This document shows, piece by piece, positions 53,532-61,867 of a DNA stretch of 64,000 nt. Position 1 is the stretch's first letter, and every line of letters begins with the position of its first letter. A program made the translations under genes and the position numbers. This DNA comes from Rossellomorea aquimaris. GTDB taxonomy: Bacteria; Bacillota; Bacilli; Bacillales; Bacillaceae_B. A model generated the notes under the pieces. It saw only the letters and a program-made list of their open reading frames with translations. It did not search any database and was not told the DNA's origin. The stretch is taken from positions 310,001 to 374,000 of the forward strand of contig NZ_JAIVAR010000002.1 in the NCBI RefSeq assembly GCF_020171925.1, read 5' to 3'.

Positions 53532-54995
53532 TTGGAGTTATCTGCTGCTCATTGGCTTTATGCTCTTGTTACGTTGGTTGTCATTGTTACGATGTTGTTT
53601 CGAAAAGGGGTTGTCCTGCCGACGATCGTTGGGACATTCCTGGTTGCAGGTGTGTATAAAGGCTCCTTCATAGGTGGTTTCATGGCGGTCTTTAATGCCA
53701 ACCTTGTTGCAGCCAGGGAGTTATTCAGTATCTTTTTAATCATTACCCTTATGGTTGCACTTTTAAACTCATTGAAAGATCTCGGGGCGGATCAAAGGAT
53801 GATCACGCCGATTCAAAAAGTCATGGTGAATGGCCATATTGCTTATTTTGTTTTAATGGTTGTGACGTATGTGATTTCCTTGTTCTTCTGGCCGACGCCT
53901 GCCGTGCCGCTCATTTGTGCACTGCTTGTACCGGCGGCGATGCGCGCAGGACTGCCTGCGATGGGGGCTGCCATGATCGTGGCCATTGCTGGTCAGGGGA
54001 TGGCGCTGTCATCGGATTACATTATGCAGGTGGCGCCGATGCTGACGGCGACATCCGGAGGGATGGAAACGGTGCAGGTTGCGGATAAGGCGATGATTTT
54101 ATCCGTCATTACCGGCTTGACTGCGGTGGCTGTTGCCTATACGATGATGTATAAATCGATTGCGAAGCCGAATAGTGAAGAAGCGCAAAATGCAGTGAAT
54201 CTATTGAACGCGATGACTGCGAACAAAGATAGTGTGGAAGCTGAAGTGTCTGCTGCATCTGAAGCGACAATCGGCCAGAGAAAAGAAATATGGGGAAAGG
54301 TATTTGCCGTTCTGGTGCCCCTTTCCATGCTTGCCGTCATGATTTTCATGTTTTCGACCAAGATCGGAGACAGTGAGGCTGGAACGTTTGCTGGCGGGGA
54401 TGGTGCTGCGTTTATCGGAGGAGTGGCGGCCATTCTGCTTATCCTGGCATCCGTCGCATTCGGAAGGATCCATGCACTTGATAAAATCGGGGACCATATC
54501 ACCGATGGATTCGTCTTCGCATTTCGTGCAATGGGGCCGGTGATTCCGATTGCTGGGTTCTTTTTCTTGGGAAGCTCGGATTTCACGGGTTCGATTCTAT
54601 CGTTGGCCGATGACGCTTCGAAGCCAGCCTTCTTATTCAATCTTGTCCAGTCTATTCAAGCATCGATTCCTGAAAACGCTTTCTTTAGTGCATTCGGAAT
54701 CCTGTTAGTCGGAATCGTGACGGGGCTTGATGGATCGGGCTTCTCCGGACTTCCACTGGTCGGTGCTTTATCAGGGGCGATGTCGAACTCTGCAGGCATC
54801 GATCCGGGAACACTTGCCGCCATCGGGCAGATGGGATCAGTCTGGACGGGCGGAGGAACATTGATCGCCTGGTCATCGCTGGTAGCGGTAGCAGGTTTTT
54901 GCGGTGTATCGGTTCTGGAGCTTGCCAGGAAGAATTTCATCCCGGTCATGACGGGACTGGTGGTTGCGACGCTCGCTGCGATCATCTTCATGTAG
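53532..54995 (+). CDS. Polytopic transporter
   Basis: A 487-residue membrane protein with about twelve helices; TTG start after GGGGAAGGGTGA. It shows two similar halves with small-residue hairpins, for example FFWPTPAVPLICALLVPAAM (about 117-136) and GLDGSGFSGLPLVGALSG (about 402-419). Such paired hairpins are typical of elevator-type carriers of the ion-transporter superfamily. It is not clearly DctM, NhaC or GntP. Second permease of the regulon; perhaps it exports or imports another intermediate. Confidence 0.75.
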   Translation: MELSAAHWLYALVTLVVIVTMLFRKGVVLPTIVGTFLVAGVYKGSFIGGFMAVFNANLVAARELFSIFLIITLMVALLNSLKDLGADQRMITPIQKVMVNGHIAYFVLMVVTYVISLFFWPTPAVPLICALLVPAAMRAGLPAMGAAMIVAIAGQGMALSSDYIMQVAPMLTATSGGMETVQVADKAMILSVITGLTAVAVAYTMMYKSIAKPNSEEAQNAVNLLNAMTANKDSVEAEVSAASEATIGQRKEIWGKVFAVLVPLSMLAVMIFMFSTKIGDSEAGTFAGGDGAAFIGGVAAILLILASVAFGRIHALDKIGDHITDGFVFAFRAMGPVIPIAGFFFLGSSDFTGSILSLADDASKPAFLFNLVQSIQASIPENAFFSAFGILLVGIVTGLDGSGFSGLPLVGALSGAMSNSAGIDPGTLAAIGQMGSVWTGGGTLIAWSSLVAVAGFCGVSVLELARKNFIPVMTGLVVATLAAIIFM

Positions 54996-55045
54996 AAGAA
55001 TGAAGTAGGAATTTTTAAAAAAATCAGAAAAGTATATTTACAAAG

Positions 55046-55086
55046 TTAGATTCATAGGCTAGTATAAAGATAATGGTATACCAAAT
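55046..55086 (+). promoter_or_regulatory. Promoter and operator for the oxidase operon
   Basis: TTAGAT (55046-55051), 17-base spacer, GATAAT (55069-55074), overlapped by AATGGTATACCAAAT (55072-55086). Confidence 0.55.
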
Positions 55087-55187
55087 AGCGGATTTGAAAA
55101 AGTTGATTAAGAGACTGTATCTCTTGGATAGTGATGTAACAATCAGAAGAGAAGATATGGTTGTTTTTTCGCCACTATTCGGTATAC

Positions 55188-55204
55188 AAAATACACAATA
55201 CAAT
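55188..55204. promoter_or_regulatory. Second operator-like site in the oxidase leader
   Basis: TTCGGTATACAAAATAC, ~43 bases before the start codon. Confidence 0.55.
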
Positions 55205-55246
55205 GTGCAGAAACATCTGTAGCACAGTTTTAGGAGGAGAATGTAC

Positions 55247-55978
55247 ATGACAAATCTATTATCGAAAGATGAATTCCGTAAAGAGCTGGAAGAAGCGATC
55301 AAAGGGAATCATAGTCAAAAGGCTCCTTTTACAGTAGCTTGGGCAGAAGGAAAGCTTGAGAGAAAGCATTTTGCCAGATGGGCTGAAAATCATTACCACT
55401 ATGTAGGGCCATTCGCCAACTATCTTTCTTATATCTATCACAATACGCCGGATCATCCGAAGTTCGAGGATGCGAAGGACTTCACCTTGCAAAATATGTA
55501 TGAGGAAGAGATTGCAGCAGACCGCCACACGGACTTGTTGATCCGTTTCGCTGAAGCGTGCGGGACGACAGCCGACCGTGTCAGGGATCCGAAGAATATG
55601 GCAGCGACTACATTGGGCCTTCAAAGCTGGTGCTACTCAGTGGCTGCTCGTGAGAACTTCGTGGTTGCGACGGCGGCGCTCGTTGTCGGACTTGAATCCC
55701 AAGTACCTGATATCTACCGCAAACAAACGCCTGTCCTCCGTGAGAAATATGGCTTTACGGATGAAGAAATCGAGTTCTTCGATCTTCACATCGTATCGGA
55801 TGAAATTCATGGTGAGCGCGGATTCAAGATTGTCCTTGAGCATGCCGACACACCTGAGCTTCAACAGGAGTGCCTGGAAATCGTTCGCGTCGGTGCAAAG
55901 ATGCGCCGCATGTATATGGACGGATTGTGGAGAGAGTATCTTGAACAGGATCTCGGAAGCCTTGTTCAACAAGCTTGA
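55247..55978 (+). CDS. Haem-oxygenase-like di-iron oxidase (TenA/PqqC/CADD fold)
   Basis: A 243-residue all-helical protein; ATG 55247 is seven bases from AGGAGGAG, while 55241 is too close. It has the six-ligand pattern of HDO enzymes: Glu in YEEEIAADRH with its following His, Glu in VVGLESQVP, and His/Asp/His in FFDLHIVSDEIHGERG. Relatives include UndA, BesC, SznF, CADD and cofactor-free PqqC; they use O2 to cut C-C or oxidise C-N bonds. Adjacent ferredoxins could feed electrons. All ligands seem present, so it is likely metal-dependent. Substrate unknown. Confidence 0.82.
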   Translation: MTNLLSKDEFRKELEEAIKGNHSQKAPFTVAWAEGKLERKHFARWAENHYHYVGPFANYLSYIYHNTPDHPKFEDAKDFTLQNMYEEEIAADRHTDLLIRFAEACGTTADRVRDPKNMAATTLGLQSWCYSVAARENFVVATAALVVGLESQVPDIYRKQTPVLREKYGFTDEEIEFFDLHIVSDEIHGERGFKIVLEHADTPELQQECLEIVRVGAKMRRMYMDGLWREYLEQDLGSLVQQA

Positions 55979-56005
55979 TACTTAGAACAAAATGAAAAAT
56001 AAATA

Positions 56006-56036
56006 AGTGGCAGTTTCCTTGAGGGGAACTGCCATT
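56006..56036 (+). terminator. Hairpin after the oxidase gene
   Basis: AGTGGCAGTTTCC pairs with GGGAACTGCCATT with a short loop and a weak T tail; it may attenuate into the ALDH gene. Confidence 0.6.
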
Positions 56037-56079
56037 TGTTCATCATATCAACCGAAATAAACAGGAAAGGATGTTCCAT

Positions 56080-57543
56080 GTGATAGTAGCAAAAGCGGAA
56101 CGATATAAGAACCTGATCAATGGCCAGTGGGAGGAATCTTCAAGCGAAAAGACATTTGGTAGTATCAACCCGGCCAATAAAGAAGAAGTAGTCGGTGTTT
56201 TTCAGGCATCGACAAAAGAAGATGTGAAAAGGGCAATCGAATCGGCAGATCGCGCGTTTGAATCGTGGGCGGCCACTGCTCCGTCAAAGAGAGCGGCGAT
56301 CCTTGATAAGGCGGCTCAATACCTGATCGATCACGCCGATCAATTTGCGGAAGAGTTGACGAGGGAAGAAGGAAAACCCGTCAATGCGGCGCGCGGCGAA
56401 GTGATTAGGTCCGCCCAGACATTGAAGTATTATGCAGTCGAAGGGCAGAGTCACAGCGGTGAAACCTTCCCGCAGGATGACCCGGACATGGACGTTTCAA
56501 CGCGGCTTGAGCCACTAGGTGTCATTTCGGTCATCACTCCTTGGAATTTCCCGTTATCCATTCCTGCAAGAAAGATTGCTCCGGCACTGATCACGGGGAA
56601 TACGGTTGTATTCAAGCCTTCATCCGAAACGCCTCTCGTTGCCTATCGGTTAGTGGAGGCCCTTGTTCATGGTGGTCTTCCTCAAGGAGTCCTGAACTTC
56701 GTCACGGGTCATTCGAGTGACATCGGAGACAGCTTGGTCGACCATCCGGCAGTGAAAGCCGTTACGTTCACGGGATCCACCGGGGCCGGTGAACGGATCC
56801 AGAGGAATGTTTCCTTTGATACGAGGACGCAGATGGAACTTGGAGGCAAGAATCCTCTTATCGTCATGGAGGACGCGGACATCGAGCTTGCTGCTAAGCT
56901 GACGGTCAACGGTGGTTTTAACCTGTCCGGCCAGGCCTGCACGGGTACCAGCCGTGTCATCGTGATGAAAGAAGTCAAAGAGAAATTCTTGAAGGCATTA
57001 CTTGATAAAACAAAGTCACTTAAGATGGGCAGCGGTTTTGAAGAAGGGGTCATGATCTGTCCGTTGGCGAGTGAGAAGCAATTGAAAAATGTGCTGAAGT
57101 ACATCGACATCGGTAAACAGGAAGGTGCGTCCCTCCTTTATGGTGGCGAGCATGTGGAGGAAGGCGATTTTTCAAAAGGCTATTATGTCAGTCCGACCAT
57201 CTTCACGGATGTGACGCCATCGATGAGGATTGCCCAGGAGGAGATCTTCGGGCCGGTCATCGCGGTCATCGAAGCGTCAAGCTATGAAGAAGCGGTGAGA
57301 ATCGCGAATGGCGTGGAGTACGGACTATCCGCATCGATTGTCACCACCAACCTGAAGACTGCCCAGCGTTTTACGCGTGACATCAAAGCCGGCACGGTCA
57401 AGGTGAACCGGACGACGACCGGTAACCTGATGAATGCGCCTTTCGGAGGCATCAAGAAATCCAGTACCTCGACGTTCAGGGAGTCGGGCAGAGCGGGTCT
57501 GGACTTTTTCACACAAATCAAGACCGTTTATGTAGGATACTAA
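56080..57543 (+). CDS. Aldehyde dehydrogenase, YcbD-like
   Basis: A 487-residue NAD(P)-dependent aldehyde dehydrogenase. GTG 56080 lies nine bases after AGGAAAGG; ATG 56071 abuts it. Motifs: TPWNFPLSIPARK, FTGSTGAGERI, general base in MELGGKNPLIV, catalytic Cys in GQACTGTSRV, and QEEIFGPVIAV. It is full length, unlike the ALDH at 37.4 kb. It is nearest in look to B. subtilis YcbD and 2-oxoglutarate-semialdehyde dehydrogenases. It probably oxidises the aldehyde made by the pathway. Confidence 0.88.
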   Translation: MIVAKAERYKNLINGQWEESSSEKTFGSINPANKEEVVGVFQASTKEDVKRAIESADRAFESWAATAPSKRAAILDKAAQYLIDHADQFAEELTREEGKPVNAARGEVIRSAQTLKYYAVEGQSHSGETFPQDDPDMDVSTRLEPLGVISVITPWNFPLSIPARKIAPALITGNTVVFKPSSETPLVAYRLVEALVHGGLPQGVLNFVTGHSSDIGDSLVDHPAVKAVTFTGSTGAGERIQRNVSFDTRTQMELGGKNPLIVMEDADIELAAKLTVNGGFNLSGQACTGTSRVIVMKEVKEKFLKALLDKTKSLKMGSGFEEGVMICPLASEKQLKNVLKYIDIGKQEGASLLYGGEHVEEGDFSKGYYVSPTIFTDVTPSMRIAQEEIFGPVIAVIEASSYEEAVRIANGVEYGLSASIVTTNLKTAQRFTRDIKAGTVKVNRTTTGNLMNAPFGGIKKSSTSTFRESGRAGLDFFTQIKTVYVGY

Positions 57544-57568
57544 ATTCATTCTGGGGGTAAATGTTGTT

Positions 57569-58042
57569 ATGAAACAAATACTGAGACTTGAACTAGAAGA
57601 AGCAAAAGTGCTGCTTGAAGCGGCAAGAAAGAAATCGGAAGAAATCAATGTGCTGGAAACGATCGCCGTTGTCGATGAAGGGGGCCATGTGATTGCCCTT
57701 GAGCGAATGAACGGTGCAAGGATCACGGGTCCTGAGATTGCGATTGCGAAGGCGTTCACGGCAGCCGGTCACAAACGTTCCACTCATTTATTCAACAAGG
57801 AGCCGAATGGCCCCGTCTTGCCAGGCAACGAAGCATTCGGGATCCAGCAGATGCTGCCGGGTAAATTCGCTGTCTTCGTCGGCGGGTTTCCGATTGTGGT
57901 AGACGGAGAAGTCATCGGCGGAATCGGGATCAGCGGCGGAAATGGTGAACAGGATACCGCCGTCGGGACAGCGGCCCTTCAGGCACTCGAGGCCCATTTA
58001 CAGGATCATGAAGTCGTAACGGATGCAGACATTAAGAAATAA
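57569..58042 (+). CDS. HbpS/GlcG (DUF336) family protein
   Basis: A 157-residue protein of the GlcG/HbpS family. It has VVDEGGHVIALERMNGA (about 33-49), then LPGKFAVFVGGFPIV and GGIGISGGNGEQDTAV, which are family signatures. HbpS of Streptomyces binds haem; other members accompany diol dehydratases or oxidases without a known reaction. Conserved occurrence beside oxidative catabolic genes suggests a helper role. Downstream of the ALDH by 25 bases, likely cotranscribed. Confidence 0.85.
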   Translation: MKQILRLELEEAKVLLEAARKKSEEINVLETIAVVDEGGHVIALERMNGARITGPEIAIAKAFTAAGHKRSTHLFNKEPNGPVLPGNEAFGIQQMLPGKFAVFVGGFPIVVDGEVIGGIGISGGNGEQDTAVGTAALQALEAHLQDHEVVTDADIKK

Positions 58043-58093
58043 TCAATCTGAGATAGGGTCCTGAATCACTATGTATAGAAAGAAGGAATCAAG

Positions 58094-58693
58094 ATGAAAT
58101 CATATGTGGACCTTACGATTGGATTTGCAAGAACAGGAGTGACCGGCTACGGGGGAGGTCCCTCCACGATTCCGCTGATCGAGTATGAAGCGGTGAAAAA
58201 GTACGAATGGATGACGGAAGAAGAATTCGGACAGACGCTCGCGCTTGCCAATACGCTTCCTGGACCGATTGCCACAAAGATGGCAGCCTATATCGGTTAC
58301 AAGGTCAATGGTGGCATCGGGGCGGCGGTGGCGATCCTGGCCCATATCCTTCCGTCCCTGTTCGGCATGCTCTTCATGCTTGGTCTGCTTTACCAATTCC
58401 GCACATCCCCGATCGTAAGCGGGATGGTGCAGGGGGTGACACCGATCATCGGTGTCATGCTTCTTGAAATGGCTTATAAGTTTGCGGACAAGGCAAGGAA
58501 AGGGCTTGGGCTATCGGTCGCGCTTGGACTCGGCGCAGCTTCGCTCGTGCTGATCCAATTCTTGAACCTTCACCCGGGGATCATGATCGGGGCGTGCCTC
58601 TTGGGTGCCTTCATCGTGGCCGGGTATAAGAAGAGAGCCGCAATGGAATCACAAGACTTGCACGTCGAGCCGAGAAAGGAAAAGAGCGTATGA
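58094..58693 (+). CDS. ChrA-type transporter, N-terminal-type half
   Basis: A 199-residue half-size CHR-family protein with about five or six helices. The signature TGYGGGPSTIPLIE and LANTLPGPIATKMAAYIGY correspond to the FGG-x(n)-P and GP-x(n)-GY motifs. Short CHR proteins work in pairs with opposite topology. Overlaps the next gene by four bases (ATGA). The chromate label comes from the family; here, inside a catabolic regulon, the anion may be an organic or sulfur oxyanion. Confidence 0.85.
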   Translation: MKSYVDLTIGFARTGVTGYGGGPSTIPLIEYEAVKKYEWMTEEEFGQTLALANTLPGPIATKMAAYIGYKVNGGIGAAVAILAHILPSLFGMLFMLGLLYQFRTSPIVSGMVQGVTPIIGVMLLEMAYKFADKARKGLGLSVALGLGAASLVLIQFLNLHPGIMIGACLLGAFIVAGYKKRAAMESQDLHVEPRKEKSV

Positions 58694-59223
58694 TTTATTG
58701 GGATATCTTCTGGGCATTTTTCATATCGAATCTCTTGGGGTACGGCGGGGGTCCGTCGACCATCCCACTCATCCAGAATGAAGTGGTGAACCGCTATGAA
58801 TGGATGACACTGAATGAGTTTGGGGATCTGTTTGCGATCGCCAATGTCCTTCCGGGTCCGGTCGCGACCAAGATGGCTGGATACATCGGCTATGAGGTAG
58901 GGGGACCGCTTGGAGTGGTAATTGCCCTTGCAGCGACCATCCTGCCATCCGCGATCGCCGTCATCATCCTCTTTAAATTCGTGAGTCTCTTTAAAGATTC
59001 TCCGCAAGTCAAGCTGATGACCCTTTCCGTTCAACCCGTCATCGCCATCCTGCTTGGCGTACTTGCTTATCAATTTTTCTTGACGGCATTCGAAAAGAGC
59101 GGTCTCCTGCAGCTCATCATCCTGACCGCAGCAGGATTCCTCGTCATGAAAAAATTAAAGATCCATCCAGCGGTCGTCATTTTGTGTGCACTGGTATATG
59201 GCGGGATTTTTCTATCGAATTGA
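58690..59223 (+). CDS. ChrA-type transporter, partner half
   Basis: A 177-residue CHR-family partner of the preceding gene, translationally coupled through ATGA. It repeats LGYGGGPSTIPLIQ and IANVLPGPVATKMAGYIGY. The two proteins are paralogues from an old duplication. About five helices. Last gene of the oxidase operon; a terminator follows. Confidence 0.85.
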   Translation: MIYWDIFWAFFISNLLGYGGGPSTIPLIQNEVVNRYEWMTLNEFGDLFAIANVLPGPVATKMAGYIGYEVGGPLGVVIALAATILPSAIAVIILFKFVSLFKDSPQVKLMTLSVQPVIAILLGVLAYQFFLTAFEKSGLLQLIILTAAGFLVMKKLKIHPAVVILCALVYGGIFLSN

Positions 59224-59231
59224 GATGAAAA

Positions 59232-59263
59232 GCGATCAAGTTTCTACTTGGTCGTTTTTGTTT
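59232..59263 (+). terminator. Terminator of the oxidase operon
   Basis: GCGATCAAGT, loop TTCT, ACTTGGTCGT, then TTTT. Confidence 0.75.
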
Positions 59264-59303
59264 TATATAAAAACTGATCTAGCATAAAACGAATCTAGCT
59301 GTT

Positions 59304-59416
59304 GATTGGAGTGCAAGACGAAGACTCCCTCGGGAAAAGCGGGTAAGGTGATCCCCCGGAGTGAGGTGCGGACGGGAAGGCTCACCAGTCGCTTGTGGAA
59401 AGCGGAGGGCTTACGC
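59304..59416 (+). repeat. GATTGGAGTG-type intergenic repeat, copy 2
   Basis: Diverged copy of 5699-5814: GATTGGAGTGCAAGACGAAG, GGGAAAAGCGGG, GGCTCACCAGTCGC, GTGGAAAGCGGAG. Between the oxidase operon and the regulator gene. Confidence 0.75.
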
Positions 59417-59552
59417 AGAATTTAATAGAGATGTAAGAAGGTCATTTTTTTACAAATTGTACACTTCAACATTTCTTAATTATGTGAAAATAACAGAGTC
59501 TCTGCTAAAATAGACAGAAAGCAACTTTTTAATCGGAAGAGGAGATCATGTA

Positions 59553-60230
59553 ATGAAGTGGGAAGAAGAGGAATTACTATCCATCCGTGAACGCGCATAT
59601 CTGTATTTAAAGGATTTGATCCTGAGCGGTGAATATAAACCTGGCGACCGCCTCATCGAAAGGGAGGTTGCCAGTCAACTGAATATCAGCAGGACGCCGA
59701 TCCGCGAAGCTTTATTCAGACTGGAATCACAAGGGTTCGTCAAAACCGTCCCTCGAAAGGGCGTCATCGTCTCCAATATTTCGGAAGAAGAAGTCATTGA
59801 AGTATTCACGATTCTCTCTTCACTTGAAGTGTTGGCGGCAAGGCTTGCGGCACAGAAGATGGATGACACCCTAATCGGGGAGTTCAATGAAAAGATCGAG
59901 AAGCTTGAAGCATTGGAGAAAGGCGAGGCCGATGAAGCGGACACCGAACACATCGAGATGAACCTCCTGCTTTATAAAGCGGCTAAAAGCCCGAAGCTGT
60001 TCGACATTCTGTCCGGATTGACCGACTACATCCAAATGTCTGCCAATATGGGCTATGAAACCCCGGGTCGACGAAAGGAATCCATCAAGGAACATATCCA
60101 GATCATGAAGGCGGTACGGGACCAAGAAGTGGATATGGCCGAATTCCTGACCAAGATCCATATCGAAAATTCGAAGAAGGCCTATATTCAATTCCTTGAG
60201 AATCAGAAAGAAAAAGCGAATAAGAAATGA
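59553..60230 (+). CDS. GntR-family regulator, FCD (FadR-like) type
   Basis: A 225-residue transcription factor. Winged HTH at ~8-75 (GDRLIEREVASQLNISRTPIREALFRLESQGF) is quoted in parts: REVASQLNISRTPIREAL is the recognition region. The FCD effector domain follows (about 88-220) with its helical metal/ligand pocket (HIEMNLLLYKAA, IKEHIQIMKAV). FadR-type proteins bind TGGTnnnACCA palindromes; the TTTGGTATACCAAA sites around it fit exactly. An organic acid or the substrate is a likely inducer. Presumed local repressor. Confidence 0.9.
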   Translation: MKWEEEELLSIRERAYLYLKDLILSGEYKPGDRLIEREVASQLNISRTPIREALFRLESQGFVKTVPRKGVIVSNISEEEVIEVFTILSSLEVLAARLAAQKMDDTLIGEFNEKIEKLEALEKGEADEADTEHIEMNLLLYKAAKSPKLFDILSGLTDYIQMSANMGYETPGRRKESIKEHIQIMKAVRDQEVDMAEFLTKIHIENSKKAYIQFLENQKEKANKK

Positions 60231-60231
60231 G

Positions 60232-60266
60232 AAAAGACTGTGTCTGAATGAAAGACACAGTCTTTT
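60232..60266. terminator. Bidirectional terminator
   Basis: AAAAGACTGTGTCT pairs perfectly with AGACACAGTCTTTT; serves the regulator and the convergent dehydrogenase gene. Confidence 0.9.
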
Positions 60267-60272
60267 GTATGT

Positions 60273-61079
60273 TTAGATCCCGATGACAACGGGGGAAATC
60301 AGATTATTCAATGCCTTGCAGATGCTCATCGCCACGATATACCCTGACTTTGGATTCTCCGCTGAAGGGGTGTTCTGGATGGTCAGCTCCACCTCGCCGA
60401 AATAGCCTTTCGCGATGATTTGATGAGTATTATGCTCAACGTCAGGGTCGACCAGGACCTGTACCTCCGTCTGATCAAACCCGACACCCGCAATGCTCAA
60501 TGCGGCGGATACATTCGTACTTTGCGGAAACAGCTTCGCCGACTCACGGGCAGTCCCTTCATAGATGATATGTTGTTCACTGATCGTGTCCAAATCGACG
60601 CTTTCTTCCGCGATTGTCCCCCTCCATGCAGCAGGCGGCTTTCTGGTGATGAGCTTCACTTCCTCCAGTTCGTTGATCGAAGAAGCCGCAATCCGGTCCA
60701 GTCCGCCGATCGCAGCGGAAGGGAGGATCAGTTTCCTGTTCGACCTTTTTGCTGTTTCAATGACGCTTTCATATAGTTCCCTGTCAGAGAAAGCACCGAT
60801 TGATACCGTAATGAAATGACTCCCGGAAGACAGGGATTTTACGGCATACTGATAAACTGCCTCGTGACCGGCACATTCGATGATCACATCCAACCCCGAA
60901 GAGAAGAATGTTTCTTCATCGTCCGTCACGATGAAGCCATCAGGCACTGCTTCCTCATACTGATCCAGGTTTCGTACAAGGATATATTCTACTTTTGCCC
61001 CAGGGACTTTGTTTTCTTTCAAATAGGAGACGACATCCTTCCCGATCGCCCCGTATCCTATTAATCCGACTGATAACAT
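60273..61079 (-). CDS. L-aspartate dehydrogenase-like protein
   Basis: A 268-residue NAD(P)-binding enzyme with an N-terminal Rossmann motif GLIGYGAIG (5-13). The C-terminal catalytic domain is of the DUF108/aspartate dehydrogenase family (PSAAIGGLDRIAAS, TRKPPAAWRG, NVSAALSIAGVGFD, IQNTPSAENPKSG, SICKALNNL). AspDH turns L-aspartate into iminosuccinate and back. With the RidA protein at 61.9 kb, an imine-forming step and its hydrolysis are both encoded. The exact amino acid is not certain. It has its own operator promoter. Confidence 0.85.
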   Translation of the reverse strand: MLSVGLIGYGAIGKDVVSYLKENKVPGAKVEYILVRNLDQYEEAVPDGFIVTDDEETFFSSGLDVIIECAGHEAVYQYAVKSLSSGSHFITVSIGAFSDRELYESVIETAKRSNRKLILPSAAIGGLDRIAASSINELEEVKLITRKPPAAWRGTIAEESVDLDTISEQHIIYEGTARESAKLFPQSTNVSAALSIAGVGFDQTEVQVLVDPDVEHNTHQIIAKGYFGEVELTIQNTPSAENPKSGYIVAMSICKALNNLISPVVIGI

Positions 61080-61105
61080 GATAGAGCCTCCTTTTTTATT
61101 TCGGC

Positions 61106-61150
61106 TTTTGGTATACCAAAAAGTATATCAATCTCTTCATCGATCTGCAA
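61106..61150 (-). promoter_or_regulatory. Promoter and operator of the aspartate-dehydrogenase-like gene
   Basis: On the minus strand: TTGCAG (61145-61150), 17-base spacer, TATACT (61122-61127), then the perfect 16-base palindrome TTTTGGTATACCAAAA (61106-61121) at the transcription start. Confidence 0.75.
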
Positions 61151-61188
61151 AAATTAGTCAGAAAAATGTGAAATAACTAAAAATATCA

Positions 61189-61228
61189 TTGTCAGAATAT
61201 TGTGTATGTGGTATATTGTATACCAAGA
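61189..61228 (+). promoter_or_regulatory. Promoter and operator of the ferredoxin-FNR operon
   Basis: TTGTCA (61189-61194), 17-base spacer, TATATT (61212-61217), with the operator-like TTGTATACCAAG (61216-61227) and the larger palindrome GGTATATTGTATACC (61210-61224) overlapping the -10. Confidence 0.7.
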
Positions 61229-61250
61229 ACAATCGAGGGAGGAATACTTC

Positions 61251-61598
61251 ATGCCTAAAATCAATTATTCTACGAGTGGTAAAGTGCTGGATGTACCTGA
61301 GAACTCCAATATATTGCGAATGTCTTTACGATATGATGGCGATCTGCCGAATAAGTGTGGGGGAGGCATCTGTGGGACCTGCCTTTGCAAGATTGAAGAT
61401 GGAGCCGAGTATTTAGACAACGTGAAAGTGCAAGAGCGTAGGAAGCTCGGCGAAGAGTGGCTCCAAAAAGGATATCGACTGGGATGCCAGACATTTGTGA
61501 CGAATGGCGACGTAACGATCTCCTGGGATGAAGAAACAACGAAAGTGGTCAAAAAGAGAAAGCCTGATAAAATCCAGAAACAAGTTGTGAATAAATAG
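61251..61598 (+). CDS. [2Fe-2S] ferredoxin, second copy
   Basis: A 115-residue ferredoxin with ATG 61251 after GGGAGGA. Ligands: C-x4-C-x2-C (CGGGICGTC, about 36-44) and Cys in RLGCQTF (about 77). The C-terminus is basic. It is a paralogue of the ferredoxin at 52339, but the loop between the cysteines differs (GGGI vs GMGK), which may separate partners. Confidence 0.87.
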   Translation: MPKINYSTSGKVLDVPENSNILRMSLRYDGDLPNKCGGGICGTCLCKIEDGAEYLDNVKVQERRKLGEEWLQKGYRLGCQTFVTNGDVTISWDEETTKVVKKRKPDKIQKQVVNK

Positions 61599-61628
61599 GT
61601 TCCATACCAAACGGGAGAGGTGAAGAGA

Positions 61629-61811
61629 ATGTGGGCGTGTAAAAAGCATGTGACGAAGGCGATTGATCTATTGGATGTCCCTCATATCCGTAAAGCACCT
61701 AAAGGGATGCATTGCTCTTTTTGCAACAAGGAGGCAAACCTCAACGTATATTATTCTCACAAACCATGTAAATTCAAAAATAAAAAGAACAACCTATTAA
61801 AAACCTCTTAA
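61629..61811 (+). CDS. Small Cys-containing basic protein
   Basis: A 60-residue protein; ATG 61629 with GGGAGAGGTGA (an in-frame GTG three codons earlier overlaps the ribosome site). It has Cys4, the pair C-S-F-C near 31-34 and Cys near 49, with a basic tail. Likely a small zinc-binding protein. In the ferredoxin operon. No family recognised. Confidence 0.6.
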   Translation: MWACKKHVTKAIDLLDVPHIRKAPKGMHCSFCNKEANLNVYYSHKPCKFKNKKNNLLKTS

Positions 61812-61867
61812 GCGGAAGCGCGTGAAGCTAACCGTCGGGAAGGAAGTTGGAAGTGGGAGAACAATTG

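Noticed and set aside
58094-59223. Frameshifted single ChrA gene
   Set aside because: Both halves have complete start motifs, an ATGA overlap and paired family signatures, so this is a normal two-gene CHR pair.
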